Below, in pieces: positions 7,622-14,260 of a DNA stretch of 64,000 nt. The position numbers and the translations under genes were made by a program. Source of the stretch: a virus; the IMG/VR virus record IMGVR_UViG_3300036828_000755, positions 62,001 to 126,000 of that record; one strand, given 5' to 3'. Under the pieces are notes generated by a model. That model was not told the origin of the DNA and made no database searches. It saw only the letters and a list, made by a program, of their open reading frames with translations. Numbering within the stretch: position 1 is the stretch's first letter; each line of letters starts with the position of its first letter.

Positions 7622-7873
7622 CTAGTACTTGCCTGCGTGGGTGATCGCGCTGTTCGCGTCCATCCTCGCCTCCCTGATCTTGCGTATCGCGGTCGACCTG
7701 TCAGGGCAGGGCGGGACGTTCTCCACCATCACCTTGACAGCGTTGGCGAGGGCAACGCGGACGAGCGTTCCCCTGTCCACCATGTCCTGGTCCCACCTTG
7801 CATACGTGAAGGCGGCGTCTATCTCCGCCTCCACCTCTGGAGTCAGCTTCTCTGCTTTCGTGAAGTCCATCAT
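7622..7873 (-). CDS. Acb2/Tad1-like small protein (candidate cyclic-nucleotide sponge)
   Basis: This 83-residue protein starts at ATG 7873 behind AAAGGAGCA; a second ATG is adjacent. The C-terminal helical hairpin ANAVKVMVENVPPCPDRSTA and RKIREARMDANSAI follows the family pattern 'P-P-x-x-x-[DE]-[RS]-x-A-[LI]-x-[KR]-[LIV]-[RE]-E-A-x-M-x-A-N-A-x-I' of small phage proteins grouped with Acb2/Tad1. Acb2 binds cyclic nucleotides and so blocks CBASS signalling. The relationship is recognised from this pattern only. Ligand-binding residues were not checked against a structure. Confidence 0.55.
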   Translation of the reverse strand: MMDFTKAEKLTPEVEAEIDAAFTYARWDQDMVDRGTLVRVALANAVKVMVENVPPCPDRSTAIRKIREARMDANSAITHAGKY

Positions 7874-7982
7874 TGCTCCTTTTCTCGTATCTCTTTGAGC
7901 GCGCGTTGCGCGCGCTACCCTCGCCCGCGCATGGGGGCACTGGCACGACGCACGACCGCGCACGCCCACCCGCGGGGGCACG

Positions 7983-8291
7983 TTAATAGTGATGGTATTC
8001 CAAGTCCGGGTCCCCGCCCGGTCTCCGGCGACCGGTCTTCGTGTGCCGGAACCAACCCACCGGCTCATCGCTGATCAGCGGATCCCAGGCCTCGAAGGCG
8101 CGAACTGCGCCTGCCACGTCCTCGAATCACCAGAAATCGTCTATCCAGGAGTTGCCAACCCTGCCGATTGCCACGATGGAGTTGTACAACCTAGGGTAAA
8201 CTACCACCTCCCTGCCGTCCCCGACAAGGCCGACGGCCACCGCCTGTCGGAGGAACCTCCTGTCGTTCAGGAACTCCGGCCTATTTCTCAC
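7983..8291 (-). CDS. Hypothetical protein interrupted by an in-frame TGA (readthrough or pseudogene)
   Basis: A GTG at 8291 opens a 54-codon frame ending NSWIDDFW followed by TGA (8129-8127). The same frame then continues without another stop for 47 codons (FEDVAGAVRAFEAWD..., GWFRHTKTGRRRPGGD, PDLEYHHY) to a TAA at 7983. Codon use and protein character carry on smoothly, and the tail resembles the end of small phage proteins with 'GW-RH--TGRRR--GD'. The whole unit therefore looks like one 102-codon gene. The stop context is TTC-TGG-TGA-TTC, shared with the gene at 37175. It could be readthrough, a recent mutation or an assembly error. Confidence 0.6.
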
Positions 8292-8541
8292 GTCCCAGGT
8301 CCCACCTGACGTACTCCTCGTCTTCCTTATCCGGGTCCACGCATTCAGTGACCTCTAGCTCGTGCGGGTGAAGCCTCGAAGCTATCCAGTCGTTGAACTC
8401 CCTGCGGTCCTCGTCAGTGCCGTTCCCGGCAGACCAGGAGATCCTGATCGCGTTGCAGGCAAACCACTGGACCACGCCCACGTTCCCGCTGCTGGAGACG
8501 AAGACCCTGTTGTCCATCTTCCTAAGGATGTCCCTTGCCAC
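8281..8541 (-). CDS. Hypothetical protein
   Basis: This 86-residue protein starts at GTG 8541. Its mixed alpha/beta character (NRVFVSSSGNVGVVQWFACNAIRISW) and acidic tail match no family I recognise. Its end overlaps the GTG start of the next gene by 11 nt, and its start overlaps the previous gene by 20 nt, so it belongs to a coupled leftward operon. Confidence 0.65.
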   Translation of the reverse strand: MARDILRKMDNRVFVSSSGNVGVVQWFACNAIRISWSAGNGTDEDRREFNDWIASRLHPHELEVTECVDPDKEDEEYVRWDLGREK

Positions 8542-8905
8542 GTGCCCAGTCCTCCCACTGCGCTACCTTCTTCGGCGTGACGAAGGTCCTCAAGAACCAG
8601 TCCCAGGTCCTGGATTCCCCGACCCTGTTCATCGCCTCGGCGAACGCCCGCTCCCTGAGTGGGCAATCCCTGTAAACGTGGTTGAACCCGTAGCAGTTCG
8701 GGCACCTCCCGGCGTCGAAGTTCGGGTGACGCCCGTCGGGGTAGGTGTACTCGAACTCCCCCCGGTTCACCCTGCGCTTGAATTCCAGGGCATTCTTGAG
8801 GGAGAACCACCTCGCTTCGACGGCCAACCACGGCCCCGAACCAGTGATGAGGTTCCTCCGCCCCCGACTAGGGGGTGGCAAAACATCGACGCTGACCCTA
8901 AGCAT
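8522..8905 (-). CDS. Hypothetical protein with a Cys/His cluster
   Basis: This 127-residue protein contains RCPNCYGFNHVYRDCPLRERA, a CxxC...H...C arrangement resembling a zinc knuckle, flanked by aromatic-rich segments (WLAVEARWFSLKNALEF; TWDWFLRTFV). It may bind nucleic acid, but the family is not recognised. It starts at ATG 8905, overlapping the end of the primase-domain gene. Confidence 0.6.
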   Translation of the reverse strand: MLRVSVDVLPPPSRGRRNLITGSGPWLAVEARWFSLKNALEFKRRVNRGEFEYTYPDGRHPNFDAGRCPNCYGFNHVYRDCPLRERAFAEAMNRVGESRTWDWFLRTFVTPKKVAQWEDWARGKGHP

Positions 8906-9515
8906 TCGCAGCTCCCCTCGTCCCCAACGAGTAGTTGAAGTCCACCGGGCCCGAGAAGTCTTGCTCGGCGTGCTCCTCCGCGCTAGCCACGAACTCGTCG
9001 AGTGACAGGGGTTCGGGGCTTTCCCCGAAGTACGGCATAAGTATCACCGGCCCGTTCCCCTGCACGTTGCTGGTCCAGACCTTGGATGGGTAGAGCCCGC
9101 ACCTCGACCCGTCGATCCCGAGGTCGACCATCGCGCAGTACATCCTCGAGTACGCGATCGTCGTCGACGTCGGCTGGTGGAAGCTGAACAGGTGGCAGTT
9201 CCCGCTCTTGCTCCTGCAAGGCAGGAGCGGCTGCCCCAGCTTCCCCTTCAACGCCGAGACCGGGTAGTCGACGTCAATCGCCGAGAATACGCAGGTCTCG
9301 TTCTTCCTGGTTGGCGAGATGGCGAGGTGCTTGCCAAGCTCTCCCCTGAGGTGCGCCAGCCAGTCTTCCCTGGTTGGGACACCGCCAAACTTCGGCGTGA
9401 AGTCGCCGACAACTTTCCCAATCTTCGGTGAGTGCTTCGCGCTGAATATGGCGAAGCCCTTGGGCGAGCCGTCAAACAGCGCCGCCATCTTTTCCGCCGC
9501 GAGTCCTAGTTCCAC
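8898..9515 (-). CDS. Archaeo-eukaryotic primase (PrimPol/AEP) domain protein
   Basis: This 205-residue protein starts at GTG 9515, 7 nt after AAGGAG. The AEP signatures are CVFSAIDVDY, with the metal-binding Asp-x-Asp, and PLLPCRSKSGNCHLFSF, with the S-x-H-type motif; a later VILMPYFGES holds a third conserved block. These lie in the usual order of small AEP primase-polymerases. Only the catalytic domain is present, with no helicase fused. The likely role is priming of phage DNA replication. Confidence 0.75.
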   Translation of the reverse strand: MELGLAAEKMAALFDGSPKGFAIFSAKHSPKIGKVVGDFTPKFGGVPTREDWLAHLRGELGKHLAISPTRKNETCVFSAIDVDYPVSALKGKLGQPLLPCRSKSGNCHLFSFHQPTSTTIAYSRMYCAMVDLGIDGSRCGLYPSKVWTSNVQGNGPVILMPYFGESPEPLSLDEFVASAEEHAEQDFSGPVDFNYSLGTRGAANA

Positions 9516-9690
9516 GTGCCTTCTCCTTGTTTGCCACGAACCTCGCATCGGATTTCTGCTGCAGCAGCGAGAGCCTCCGATGCATCAGGCCCTCCGCCGG
9601 CGACAGGTGAACGTCCTCCAAGATCTTGACCACCATCTCGAGGTCGCTCAACCTTATCCTCAACGACACGTCTTTCTTGCGTAAGCTCAA
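9472..9690 (-). CDS. Hypothetical protein, helical and basic
   Basis: This 72-residue protein starts at TTG 9690 behind AGGAGAG. The N-terminal part (LRIRLSDLEMVVKILEDV, then GLMHRRLSLLQQKSD) looks like an amphipathic helical hairpin, and the tail is basic (KEKARGTRTRGGKD). Its last 44 nt overlap the start of the primase-domain gene, so the two are probably translationally coupled. Family unknown. Confidence 0.55.
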   Translation of the reverse strand: MSLRKKDVSLRIRLSDLEMVVKILEDVHLSPAEGLMHRRLSLLQQKSDARFVANKEKARGTRTRGGKDGGAV

Positions 9691-9691
9691 C

Positions 9692-10672
9692 TCATGCTCT
9701 CCTCTGCTGCTCCAACCAGTTCCTCTCCTCCTTGGTCATGCCATCTCCTGGTAGTTCTTCTTCCTCTTCCAAGTCACCCAAGTCCTGGCTTGGTAGCTCA
9801 TCCACGATTTTTGCCACCTCGACCACTTCTCCCGGAGGCTGGTCTCCAGGCTCTGGGATCTCCGGGTCAGCAAACCCGAACCGGGTCCTCTCAGCGAGCG
9901 ACATCTTCGCGATTTCTTCTAGGGGGATCATCACGGATGATTTCGGCGGCACAACTGCTGGTGGGCCAAACCCTTCCCGTGAACCTGAGAGGGTTTGCCT
10001 CACTTGGGTTTCCTCGATCGACATCCCAGGCCTAGGATTCGCCAAACCCGACCTCTCGGCTACCCTCTTCGCGGCCCTCTGGGAGCGAGAGAGCCCGGAG
10101 ATGTTCCTCGCAGCTTGGTCGAACTTGCCATTGTTGATGGCAACGATCGTGGCGTTGTCGAGCCCGGTCGCCGCCCTTATTTTCTCAAGTGAGTTGTTCG
10201 CCTTGAACAAGAATTTTACGGCGTTGATCTTCGCCTTCGTCAAACCCCTTGGCAAGATCTCGGGGAGAACCACGGACCTCTCGTTCCTCCGATCCTCGGC
10301 AGTCCCGCGCCTGGTCAAGATGCCCAGCTCGTATGGGAGGGAGAGCCCCTTCGACGTGCTGTGTTCCGAATACCTCAGTTCTTGGTGGTGCGGGTTGATG
10401 CAATACTTGTGGTCGCAAGCATACCGGATGTCGTGCTTGTCCGGCACCTCCCCGCGAAATGCCGCGTACAGCGCCTTCTTCACCGAGACAACTTCCCCAG
10501 TTCTCGGGATGGTCACGTGCTTCTTTTTCTCGTCCTTCAGGAGCCAGTGCTTCGGACCCTTCCGCTGGATCGTGATCATCTTCTCCAACTTGAGGTGCAG
10601 CCTAACCTTCATCCTTTCCTCCAACAATTGTTCGGACAAAATCACCGAGGTTGACCGGAGTTTTTTGACCAT
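9692..10672 (-). CDS. HNH endonuclease with C-terminal DNA-binding and acidic tail
   Basis: This 326-residue protein has, at about residues 45-110, the layout of phage HNH (HNH_3-type) proteins: HWLLKD..., VSVKKALYAAFRGEVP, YACDHKYCINPHHQEL. The Cys/His cluster CDHKYC-N-HH forms the zinc-bearing beta-beta-alpha metal site. A helix-turn-helix-like segment follows (IRAATGLDNATIVAINNGKF), then a long proline/glutamate-rich tail. It may be a homing-type or phage-maturation nicking enzyme. It is not inserted within another gene. Confidence 0.8.
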   Translation of the reverse strand: MVKKLRSTSVILSEQLLEERMKVRLHLKLEKMITIQRKGPKHWLLKDEKKKHVTIPRTGEVVSVKKALYAAFRGEVPDKHDIRYACDHKYCINPHHQELRYSEHSTSKGLSLPYELGILTRRGTAEDRRNERSVVLPEILPRGLTKAKINAVKFLFKANNSLEKIRAATGLDNATIVAINNGKFDQAARNISGLSRSQRAAKRVAERSGLANPRPGMSIEETQVRQTLSGSREGFGPPAVVPPKSSVMIPLEEIAKMSLAERTRFGFADPEIPEPGDQPPGEVVEVAKIVDELPSQDLGDLEEEEELPGDGMTKEERNWLEQQRRA

Positions 10673-10766
10673 TGGCTAACCCAGTCAACGTAAATTGGTT
10701 CCACTGCGTGAACGACCCGAGCGACGGGATGTGTCCAATTGTCATAATAGGGTCGTTGGGGTTGGG

Positions 10767-10979
10767 TCATTTTTTTACCCCACCACCTGACTTCTCCCGT
10801 ACCACGTACCTCGGTAGGCAGAGGTTCCCCAGCAGCCGTACCATGACTACGATGGACCTGGGATATTGATCCCCAGCGACCACGATGGCGCCCGCCAGGT
10901 CTTCCGCCGCGACGTAGACGTCCTCGAACCCCCTCGATTCTGTCTTGTGGTTTATCCTTACCTTGTAGACGTTCACCAT
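10767..10979 (-). CDS. Hypothetical protein
   Basis: This 70-residue protein starts at ATG 10979. The N-terminus (MVNVYKVRINHKTESRGFED) and a DVYVAAEDLAGAIVVA segment suggest a small alpha/beta fold of the kind found in many phage accessory proteins. It overlaps the next gene by 7 nt. No motif gives a function. Confidence 0.6.
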   Translation of the reverse strand: MVNVYKVRINHKTESRGFEDVYVAAEDLAGAIVVAGDQYPRSIVVMVRLLGNLCLPRYVVREKSGGGVKK

Positions 10980-11206
10980 ATCCTCGGTTCTTCCCGCCCC
11001 ATCCTCTTCCTCTCTTTTCTCCTGGCTTCCAGGAACGCCCTCAGCGACTCCTTCGCCTCGTCCGGCGAAGCGCCGACAGCCCAGTAGCTCGTGTCTTTCG
11101 CGTCGGGTGACAGGGGGTCGTGGCCTTCTGCCCGGTACCAGTCAGGCTCGCCGCTGAGCCGGCCCAGCTGCCTGACCCTGAGGTTCGCGACATCACCTAG
11201 CTCCAA
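10973..11206 (-). CDS. Hypothetical protein
   Basis: This 77-residue protein starts at ATG 11206. It contains SYWAVGASPDEAKESLRAFL, a pattern seen in small proteins with one strand followed by a helix, and ends with a basic stretch (ARRKERKRMGREEP). It is coupled by short overlaps to both neighbours. Function unknown. Confidence 0.6.
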   Translation of the reverse strand: MELGDVANLRVRQLGRLSGEPDWYRAEGHDPLSPDAKDTSYWAVGASPDEAKESLRAFLEARRKERKRMGREEPRIW

Positions 11207-11411
11207 CGCAGCTCCTCTCGGGAGAAGGACTCACCTGGTGGGCCGTTGTTGCGGCCGACGAGGCATGCCAGAACCCGAGCGCGAAGAACAGCGCGGCGAG
11301 CAGGACGAACTCGACCAGCGACAACTCCTCGTCCATCAGCCTGGACACGTAGTAGCCGACGAGCGCTATCGTCGCGGTGAAGGTCAACGCGTCATGGTTG
11401 AGCAGCGGCAT
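11193..11411 (-). CDS. Small membrane protein
   Basis: This 72-residue protein starts at ATG 11411. Two hydrophobic segments (ALTFTATIALVGYYVSRL and SLVEFVLLAALFFALGFW) flank a short acidic loop (MDEEL), with a Ser/Pro-rich tail. The layout matches a small inner-membrane protein. A role in lysis or superinfection control is possible but unsupported. Confidence 0.65.
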   Translation of the reverse strand: MPLLNHDALTFTATIALVGYYVSRLMDEELSLVEFVLLAALFFALGFWHASSAATTAHQVSPSPERSCVGAR

Positions 11412-11511
11412 GGCCAGGCCTCTTCTTCTTCACCCATATCTTCATCTTCACGTCCACTCCCACTTCCAGACTTCTCGGTATGCTCCGCATACCGGAAGTA
11501 ATCATCGGCAT
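11392..11511 (-). CDS. Short basic ORF, first of the leftward operon
   Basis: This 39-residue frame starts at ATG 11511 behind GGGAGGACG, 27 nt downstream of the leftward promoter. It ends KMKIWVKKKRPGHAAAQP and overlaps the next gene by 20 nt. The ribosome site and the position after the promoter favour translation. Product character is weak, so it may instead be a leader peptide. Confidence 0.4.
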   Translation of the reverse strand: MPMITSGMRSIPRSLEVGVDVKMKIWVKKKRPGHAAAQP

Positions 11512-11537
11512 CCCGCGTCCTCCCAAAATTGTGCCAT

Positions 11538-11559
11538 CTCCACTAAACCATTATAACAC
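11538..11559 (-). promoter_or_regulatory. Leftward promoter for the 11.5-0 kb operon
   Basis: The reverse strand reads GTGTTATAATGGTTTAGTGG, nearly identical to the downstream half of the rightward promoters (TATAATGGTTTTAGTG at 19.8 kb). It fires into the leftward gene block. Confidence 0.65.
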
Positions 11560-11883
11560 AGGACATCACCACGAAAACAGATAAATTAACTGCGGTAGCC
11601 ATTTTGTGAGTATTATACCAGTGTAAAATACCACAACGATTTTCCTCAGTTTTACAGGGGGTTGTTTCGGAAGCCATGTACATTTTTGAAACATAGACGT
11701 TTACTACGAGAAAACTCATGTTACAATGTAACCTGATGAATTTGGGCACAACCCAAACCTCGCAACGAAGAAACCCCGCAGTACCACCGCAGTCCCACCT
11801 GTTCTTTTCTCCCGAAAAAATCCTCGCAGCAACGAACATCCTCGATTCGTCACTAAAAAAGATTAGTTGCTTCTTAATCAAAT

Positions 11884-12150
11884 TTATTGGCGCTATTGTC
11901 CGCCTATTGGACCGAGGATATGAGCCAATAAGTCACAAAATCTCCCTAACTCCTTTCAAATCAATAGCATAGGTCCCGCTTGAATGGGCCTGGTTATTGG
12001 CACTATATATGTGACATGGAAAAATTTTTTACTTTCACTGCCATGTCACATACACGGATCCAATATCCCAATAACGGGTTACGGAAGTTGTTGAAAACAA
12101 AGATCAATTAATACCGTGAGAGCCAATAGCTGGACAATAACGCCAATAGG
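11884..12150 (+). repeat. Region A: box-bounded element, inverted homologue at 50278-50530
   Basis: The element starts with TTATTGGCGCTATTGTC and ends with the inverse of the same box (GACAATAACGCCAATAGG). The centre carries TATTGGCACTATATATGTGA, a 12-bp hairpin arm pair and several CCAATA boxes. The same series, in the same order, occurs reverse-complemented at 50278-50530, including an exact match of more than 20 bp at the centre. It is a likely origin or binding array for a phage protein. Confidence 0.75.
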
Positions 12151-12279
12151 TACAAATTTTAATCTTTGTAAGAGCGTCTCGCAAGTTGTTGATAACAAAG
12201 ACTTGTTGAGTCCATTTCCCATCATTGGCAGATTTTAATAAACCTATGGCAAGAACTCGTAAGTTGTTGAAAACAAAGA
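12085..12279 (+). repeat. Three iteron-like direct repeats
   Basis: AAGTTGTTGAWAACAAAGA occurs at 12085-12103, 12183-12201 and 12261-12279, spaced 98 and 78 bp, the first and third followed by TCAAT. A fourth, inverted copy lies at about 50323-50341. Evenly oriented copies in a non-coding AT-rich region are typical of initiator- or partition-protein binding sites. Confidence 0.65.
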
Positions 12280-12443
12280 TCAATCACCTCCGTTTTTAGT
12301 TTTTTACCTACTACATTAGTGTTTGCACTCCATACACATAGTATTAATTTTTCTTAATCTTCACTACAGACTATCGATGTAGTTTAAGTTTCTTCTCGTG
12401 GCGACCGCGTCGACGCGACGCAGCCTTCCTTTTCTTACTCACC

Positions 12444-12471
12444 CCAGACTCCAGACTCCAGACTCCAGACT
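12444..12471. repeat. CCAGACT x4 microsatellite
   Basis: Four perfect tandem copies of CCAGACT, followed by CGAGTAGG. A related CCAGAATCTGGAG palindrome is found at about 12528-12540. Function unknown; probably replication slippage in non-coding DNA. Confidence 0.8.
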
Positions 12472-12735
12472 CGAGTAGGCTGCAGCTTGCGATGAGTTAC
12501 TGGGAGCTTGTGAGGAGAAACCGGAATCCAGAATCTGGAGTCGCTTCGCTACCTCTCGTCCCTCGAGTACAGGGGGTTAGGTCGATAACTCAAAAGTAGC
12601 CTATATTAGACTAGGGAAAATCTTACAAAGCAGTTTTTCGAAAAGTTCCCGCGGACGGCTTCGGGGGCGGGAGTCACTTCTACGTGATTCTTACTCAACA
12701 GACCCCCTGTATATCGGTACCAAACACGGTCGCGG

Positions 12736-12764
12736 TATATTTGGCCATAGGTTGGGGTAAAACT
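12736..12764 (+). promoter_or_regulatory. Rightward promoter candidate for the 12.8-kb operon
   Basis: GCGGTA lies 20 bp before a TAAAAC-type -10 (GGTAAAACTTAGG). The box-spacer-10 arrangement is like the 35.5 and 62.8 kb promoters but with a weaker -10. It lies about 30 bp upstream of the first rightward gene. Confidence 0.45.
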
Positions 12765-12795
12765 TAGGAAAGAAAAGGAGAATAAGTAGCAAGTA

Positions 12796-12933
12796 ATGTA
12801 CGGACTAAAGTTGCAGAACAAGAAGGTGATCGGGCAGATGTCCCTGACTCGCGCATTCGCGAAGATGGAAGCCACGGTCGTTGTTGCCGTTGTTCGGTTG
12901 AGCGATGGCGCTATAATAAAGGAGAAGAAGTAA
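12796..12933 (+). CDS. Small protein, first gene of the rightward block
   Basis: This 45-residue protein starts at ATG 12796 after AAAAGGAGAATAAG. The sequence MYGLKLQNKKVIGQM, then TRAFAKMEATVVVAVVRLSDG, ends IKEKK. It resembles a short beta-sheet protein of unknown function. Two bases separate its stop from the GTG of the next gene. Confidence 0.55.
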   Translation: MYGLKLQNKKVIGQMSLTRAFAKMEATVVVAVVRLSDGAIIKEKK

Positions 12934-12935
12934 TC

Positions 12936-13262
12936 GTGAAGAACTTGATCAAGGATGCGATGCTTGCTCTGCAAGTATCGAAGAAGGAGGGGAGCACTAG
13001 TATACAAGCTAGTGTTCCTCAAACAATGGAGGTAAGCTTTCCCAGGTCATCTAGGGAGCAAGAGCTGCTGGAAGCAAGGGAGCAGATGAAGGGTCTTGCA
13101 GCACTGTTCAAGGAGGTGCAAAACAAGTGGTGGTCAGCGGAGTGCAAGGGCTTCAAGGCGATCGCTGATAAGGTCTTCGAGATGAGGAAAGAGGTCATCA
13201 AGAAGCAGGATGAGCTGTTGGAGAAGTATCCGGAGCTCATTGAGATGGTGACGGAACTCTAA
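12936..13262 (+). CDS. Coiled-coil hypothetical protein
   Basis: This 108-residue protein starts at GTG 12936 behind AAAGGAGAAG. The central part (SREQELLEAREQMKGLAALFKEVQ, then FKAIADKVFEMRKEVIKKQDELLEKY) has strong heptad-like spacing, so it probably forms a helical coiled coil. Family unknown. A hairpin element (13270-13301) follows its stop directly. Confidence 0.65.
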   Translation: MKNLIKDAMLALQVSKKEGSTSIQASVPQTMEVSFPRSSREQELLEAREQMKGLAALFKEVQNKWWSAECKGFKAIADKVFEMRKEVIKKQDELLEKYPELIEMVTEL

Positions 13263-13269
13263 AGTGAGG

Positions 13270-13301
13270 TGCCGCGGATGCTGGTGCTACGGTCCGCGGC
13301 A
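13270..13301 (+). promoter_or_regulatory. E1 hairpin with GGTGCTAC loop
   Basis: The 9-bp stem TGCCGCGGA/TCCGCGGCA encloses a loop with GGTGCTAC, 7 nt after a stop codon. The same loop in different stems occurs at 15576, 16248, 16927 and 18542. There is no U-tract, so it is probably not a simple terminator; it may act in 3'-end protection or attenuation. Confidence 0.6.
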
Positions 13302-13303
13302 TA

Positions 13304-13340
13304 CGGGAAAATTGGGCCTTCCCGCTTAGATCTTGCCCTA
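13304..13340 (+). promoter_or_regulatory. E3 pseudoknot-like leader RNA, copy 1
   Basis: The stem CGGGAA/TTCCCG carries loop AATTGGGCC and is followed by AGATCTTGCCCTAT, whose GCCC can pair with the loop GGGC to form an H-type pseudoknot. Copy 2 at 13634 keeps the loop and tail but changes both sides of the stem together. It ends 6 nt before the next start codon, so translation control is likely. Confidence 0.6.
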
Positions 13341-13346
13341 TGAAAG

Positions 13347-13604
13347 ATGAACATGAGAATAAGAATAATTGATGTCAATGGAAAGCAGTACAAGGTTGTT
13401 GGCAATCTGACTGGACGCGAGTACGACACTCCTGACCAGGTAGGCGGTGAACAACATCGCGCTGGGTGGGGGTTGTATATCTGCAGAGCAGGGGAATGGG
13501 GAGCAGAAGACGCGGAGTACATCTTCGTCCCGCATGATGCGGCTATGCAGCCGTTCAACTCGACGTACGTCATGACCAGTGCTCAAGTGGAGGTTGTTTC
13601 GTAG
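13347..13604 (+). CDS. Hypothetical protein under a pseudoknot-like leader
   Basis: This 85-residue protein starts at ATG 13347. Its beta-rich character (RIRIIDVNGKQYKVVGNLTG), aromatic middle (GWGLYICRAGEWGAED) and DAEYIFVPHDAAM segment match no recognised family. No strong Shine-Dalgarno precedes it other than GAAAG at the end of the leader RNA, consistent with regulated initiation. Confidence 0.6.
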   Translation: MNMRIRIIDVNGKQYKVVGNLTGREYDTPDQVGGEQHRAGWGLYICRAGEWGAEDAEYIFVPHDAAMQPFNSTYVMTSAQVEVVS

Positions 13605-13612
13605 TCAGTGAA

Positions 13613-13670
13613 GCAGGTCCATAAGGACCTGCACCGGAAAATTGGGCCTTCCGGCACAGATCTTGCCCTA
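13613..13670 (+). promoter_or_regulatory. Hairpin plus E3 pseudoknot-like leader RNA, copy 2
   Basis: A perfect hairpin (GCAGGTCC/GGACCTGC, 13613-13632) is followed by stem CCGGAA/TTCCGG (13634-13654) with loop AATTGGGCC and tail AGATCTTGCCCTAT. Compared with copy 1, the second stem position pair changes from G-C to C-G on both strands, a compensatory change. The RBS AAGGAAG and the start codon at 13684 follow. Confidence 0.6.
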
Positions 13671-13683
13671 TAAGGAAGTAAAA

Positions 13684-13896
13684 ATGTTGACGAAGATGAA
13701 CGAACTCAAGGGTGTGTACGATGCCCAGGGGGTTGTGTTGAGCATAGTCGTTGAGCACGACAACCGCTACGCTAGGCGTGTGTTGTTTCAGCTTGATCGG
13801 AAGATGCACTCGATGGACAGGAGCCTTGCCCCTGTTCCTGCTGAGCCGAACAAGAAGACGCTCAATGAGATGGTCTTTGGAAAGGAGGAAAAGTAG
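13684..13896 (+). CDS. Hypothetical protein under a pseudoknot-like leader
   Basis: This 70-residue protein starts at ATG 13684 behind TAAGGAAG. It reads MLTKMNELKGVYDAQGVVLSI, has a basic middle (HDNRYARRVLFQLDRK) and ends KKTLNEMVFGKEEK. No family is recognised. It is preceded by the same type of leader RNA as the upstream gene, so the two may answer to a common signal. Confidence 0.6.
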   Translation: MLTKMNELKGVYDAQGVVLSIVVEHDNRYARRVLFQLDRKMHSMDRSLAPVPAEPNKKTLNEMVFGKEEK

Positions 13897-13897
13897 A

Positions 13898-14131
13898 ATG
13901 GCAAATTCTTTCTTACCTGCAATATTTACTTGTGGGGCTTGTGGACACGATTACAGTGGTTCACACTCGTGTATTACAAATCATGACTTGCGAAATCCCG
14001 CAGACCTTGAGCGACTTATGGGAATCATGAAGCGCTTGGTATTGGACGGGTTTAACTTCTCACTTGACGGTGACACTCACTCGGTAACTGTTAAGGCGGA
14101 ACGTCAGCAAGTTAAGTGGACGCTTGGATAA
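13898..14131 (+). CDS. Zinc-knuckle hypothetical protein, AT-rich codons
   Basis: This 77-residue protein starts at ATG 13898 behind AAAGGAGG. Its N-terminal cluster CGACGHDYSGSHSC can hold one zinc ion, and the C-terminal half is helix plus beta (LERLMGIMKRLVLDGFNFSL; SVTVKAERQQVKWTL). Codons are noticeably more AT-rich than in neighbouring genes (TCTTTCTTACC..., AATTCT), suggesting recent acquisition from another phage. Confidence 0.6.
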   Translation: MANSFLPAIFTCGACGHDYSGSHSCITNHDLRNPADLERLMGIMKRLVLDGFNFSLDGDTHSVTVKAERQQVKWTLG

Positions 14132-14149
14132 GGGCTAGCACGAGCATGT

Positions 14150-14180
14150 ATTTACCGAGCCGGCGGGACGTACCGGTTTT
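14150..14180 (+). promoter_or_regulatory. E2 hairpin element, copy 1
   Basis: TTTACCGAG followed by CCGG-CGGGACGTA-CCGG and a T-run. It is one of six copies between 14.1 and 18.6 kb. The loop CGGGACRTA is kept while the stem varies in step. Confidence 0.6.
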
Positions 14181-14209
14181 TCAGTTAAAAGACTCTGGGG
14201 AATACTTTA

Positions 14210-14240
14210 CCGATATAAAAGTGTTAACCTGTGTTAAAAT
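14210..14240 (+). promoter_or_regulatory. Promoter (CCGAT-N20-TAAAAT)
   Basis: CCGAT at 14210, a 20-bp spacer ending CCTGTGT and TAAAAT at 14235-14240, followed by RBS AAAGGAG and the gene at 14261. Confidence 0.55.
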
Positions 14241-14260
14241 AATAAAGGAGAAGTGTTGTT

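Larger units (their letters stand above)
11560..12795. other. Non-coding AT-rich control region between divergent operons
   Basis: No convincing gene lies in these 1.2 kb. AT content is well above that of the surrounding DNA. It holds a perfect palindrome GTTACA-A-TGTAAC (about 11719-11731), inverted TATTGG boxes, direct repeats, a 12-bp inverted repeat (TATGTGACATGG/CCATGTCACATA, about 12008-12052) and a 7-bp microsatellite. It separates leftward from rightward transcription, as expected for a replication origin or a regulatory hub. Confidence 0.7.

Noticed and set aside
9732-10679. Rightward 315-residue frame opposite the HNH gene
   Set aside because: Serine-rich antisense frame caused by the codon bias of the HNH gene; no ribosome site and no domain.
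11543-11881. Leftward 112-residue frame in the 11.5-12.8 kb gap
   Set aside because: It covers the leftward promoter and a perfect palindrome, has AT-driven codons unlike any neighbour, no ribosome site and no family resemblance.
12900-12920. Promoter-like GCGCTATAATAAAGG
   Set aside because: It lies inside the end of the 45-residue gene and doubles as the ribosome site of the next gene; there is no upstream box at 20 bp.
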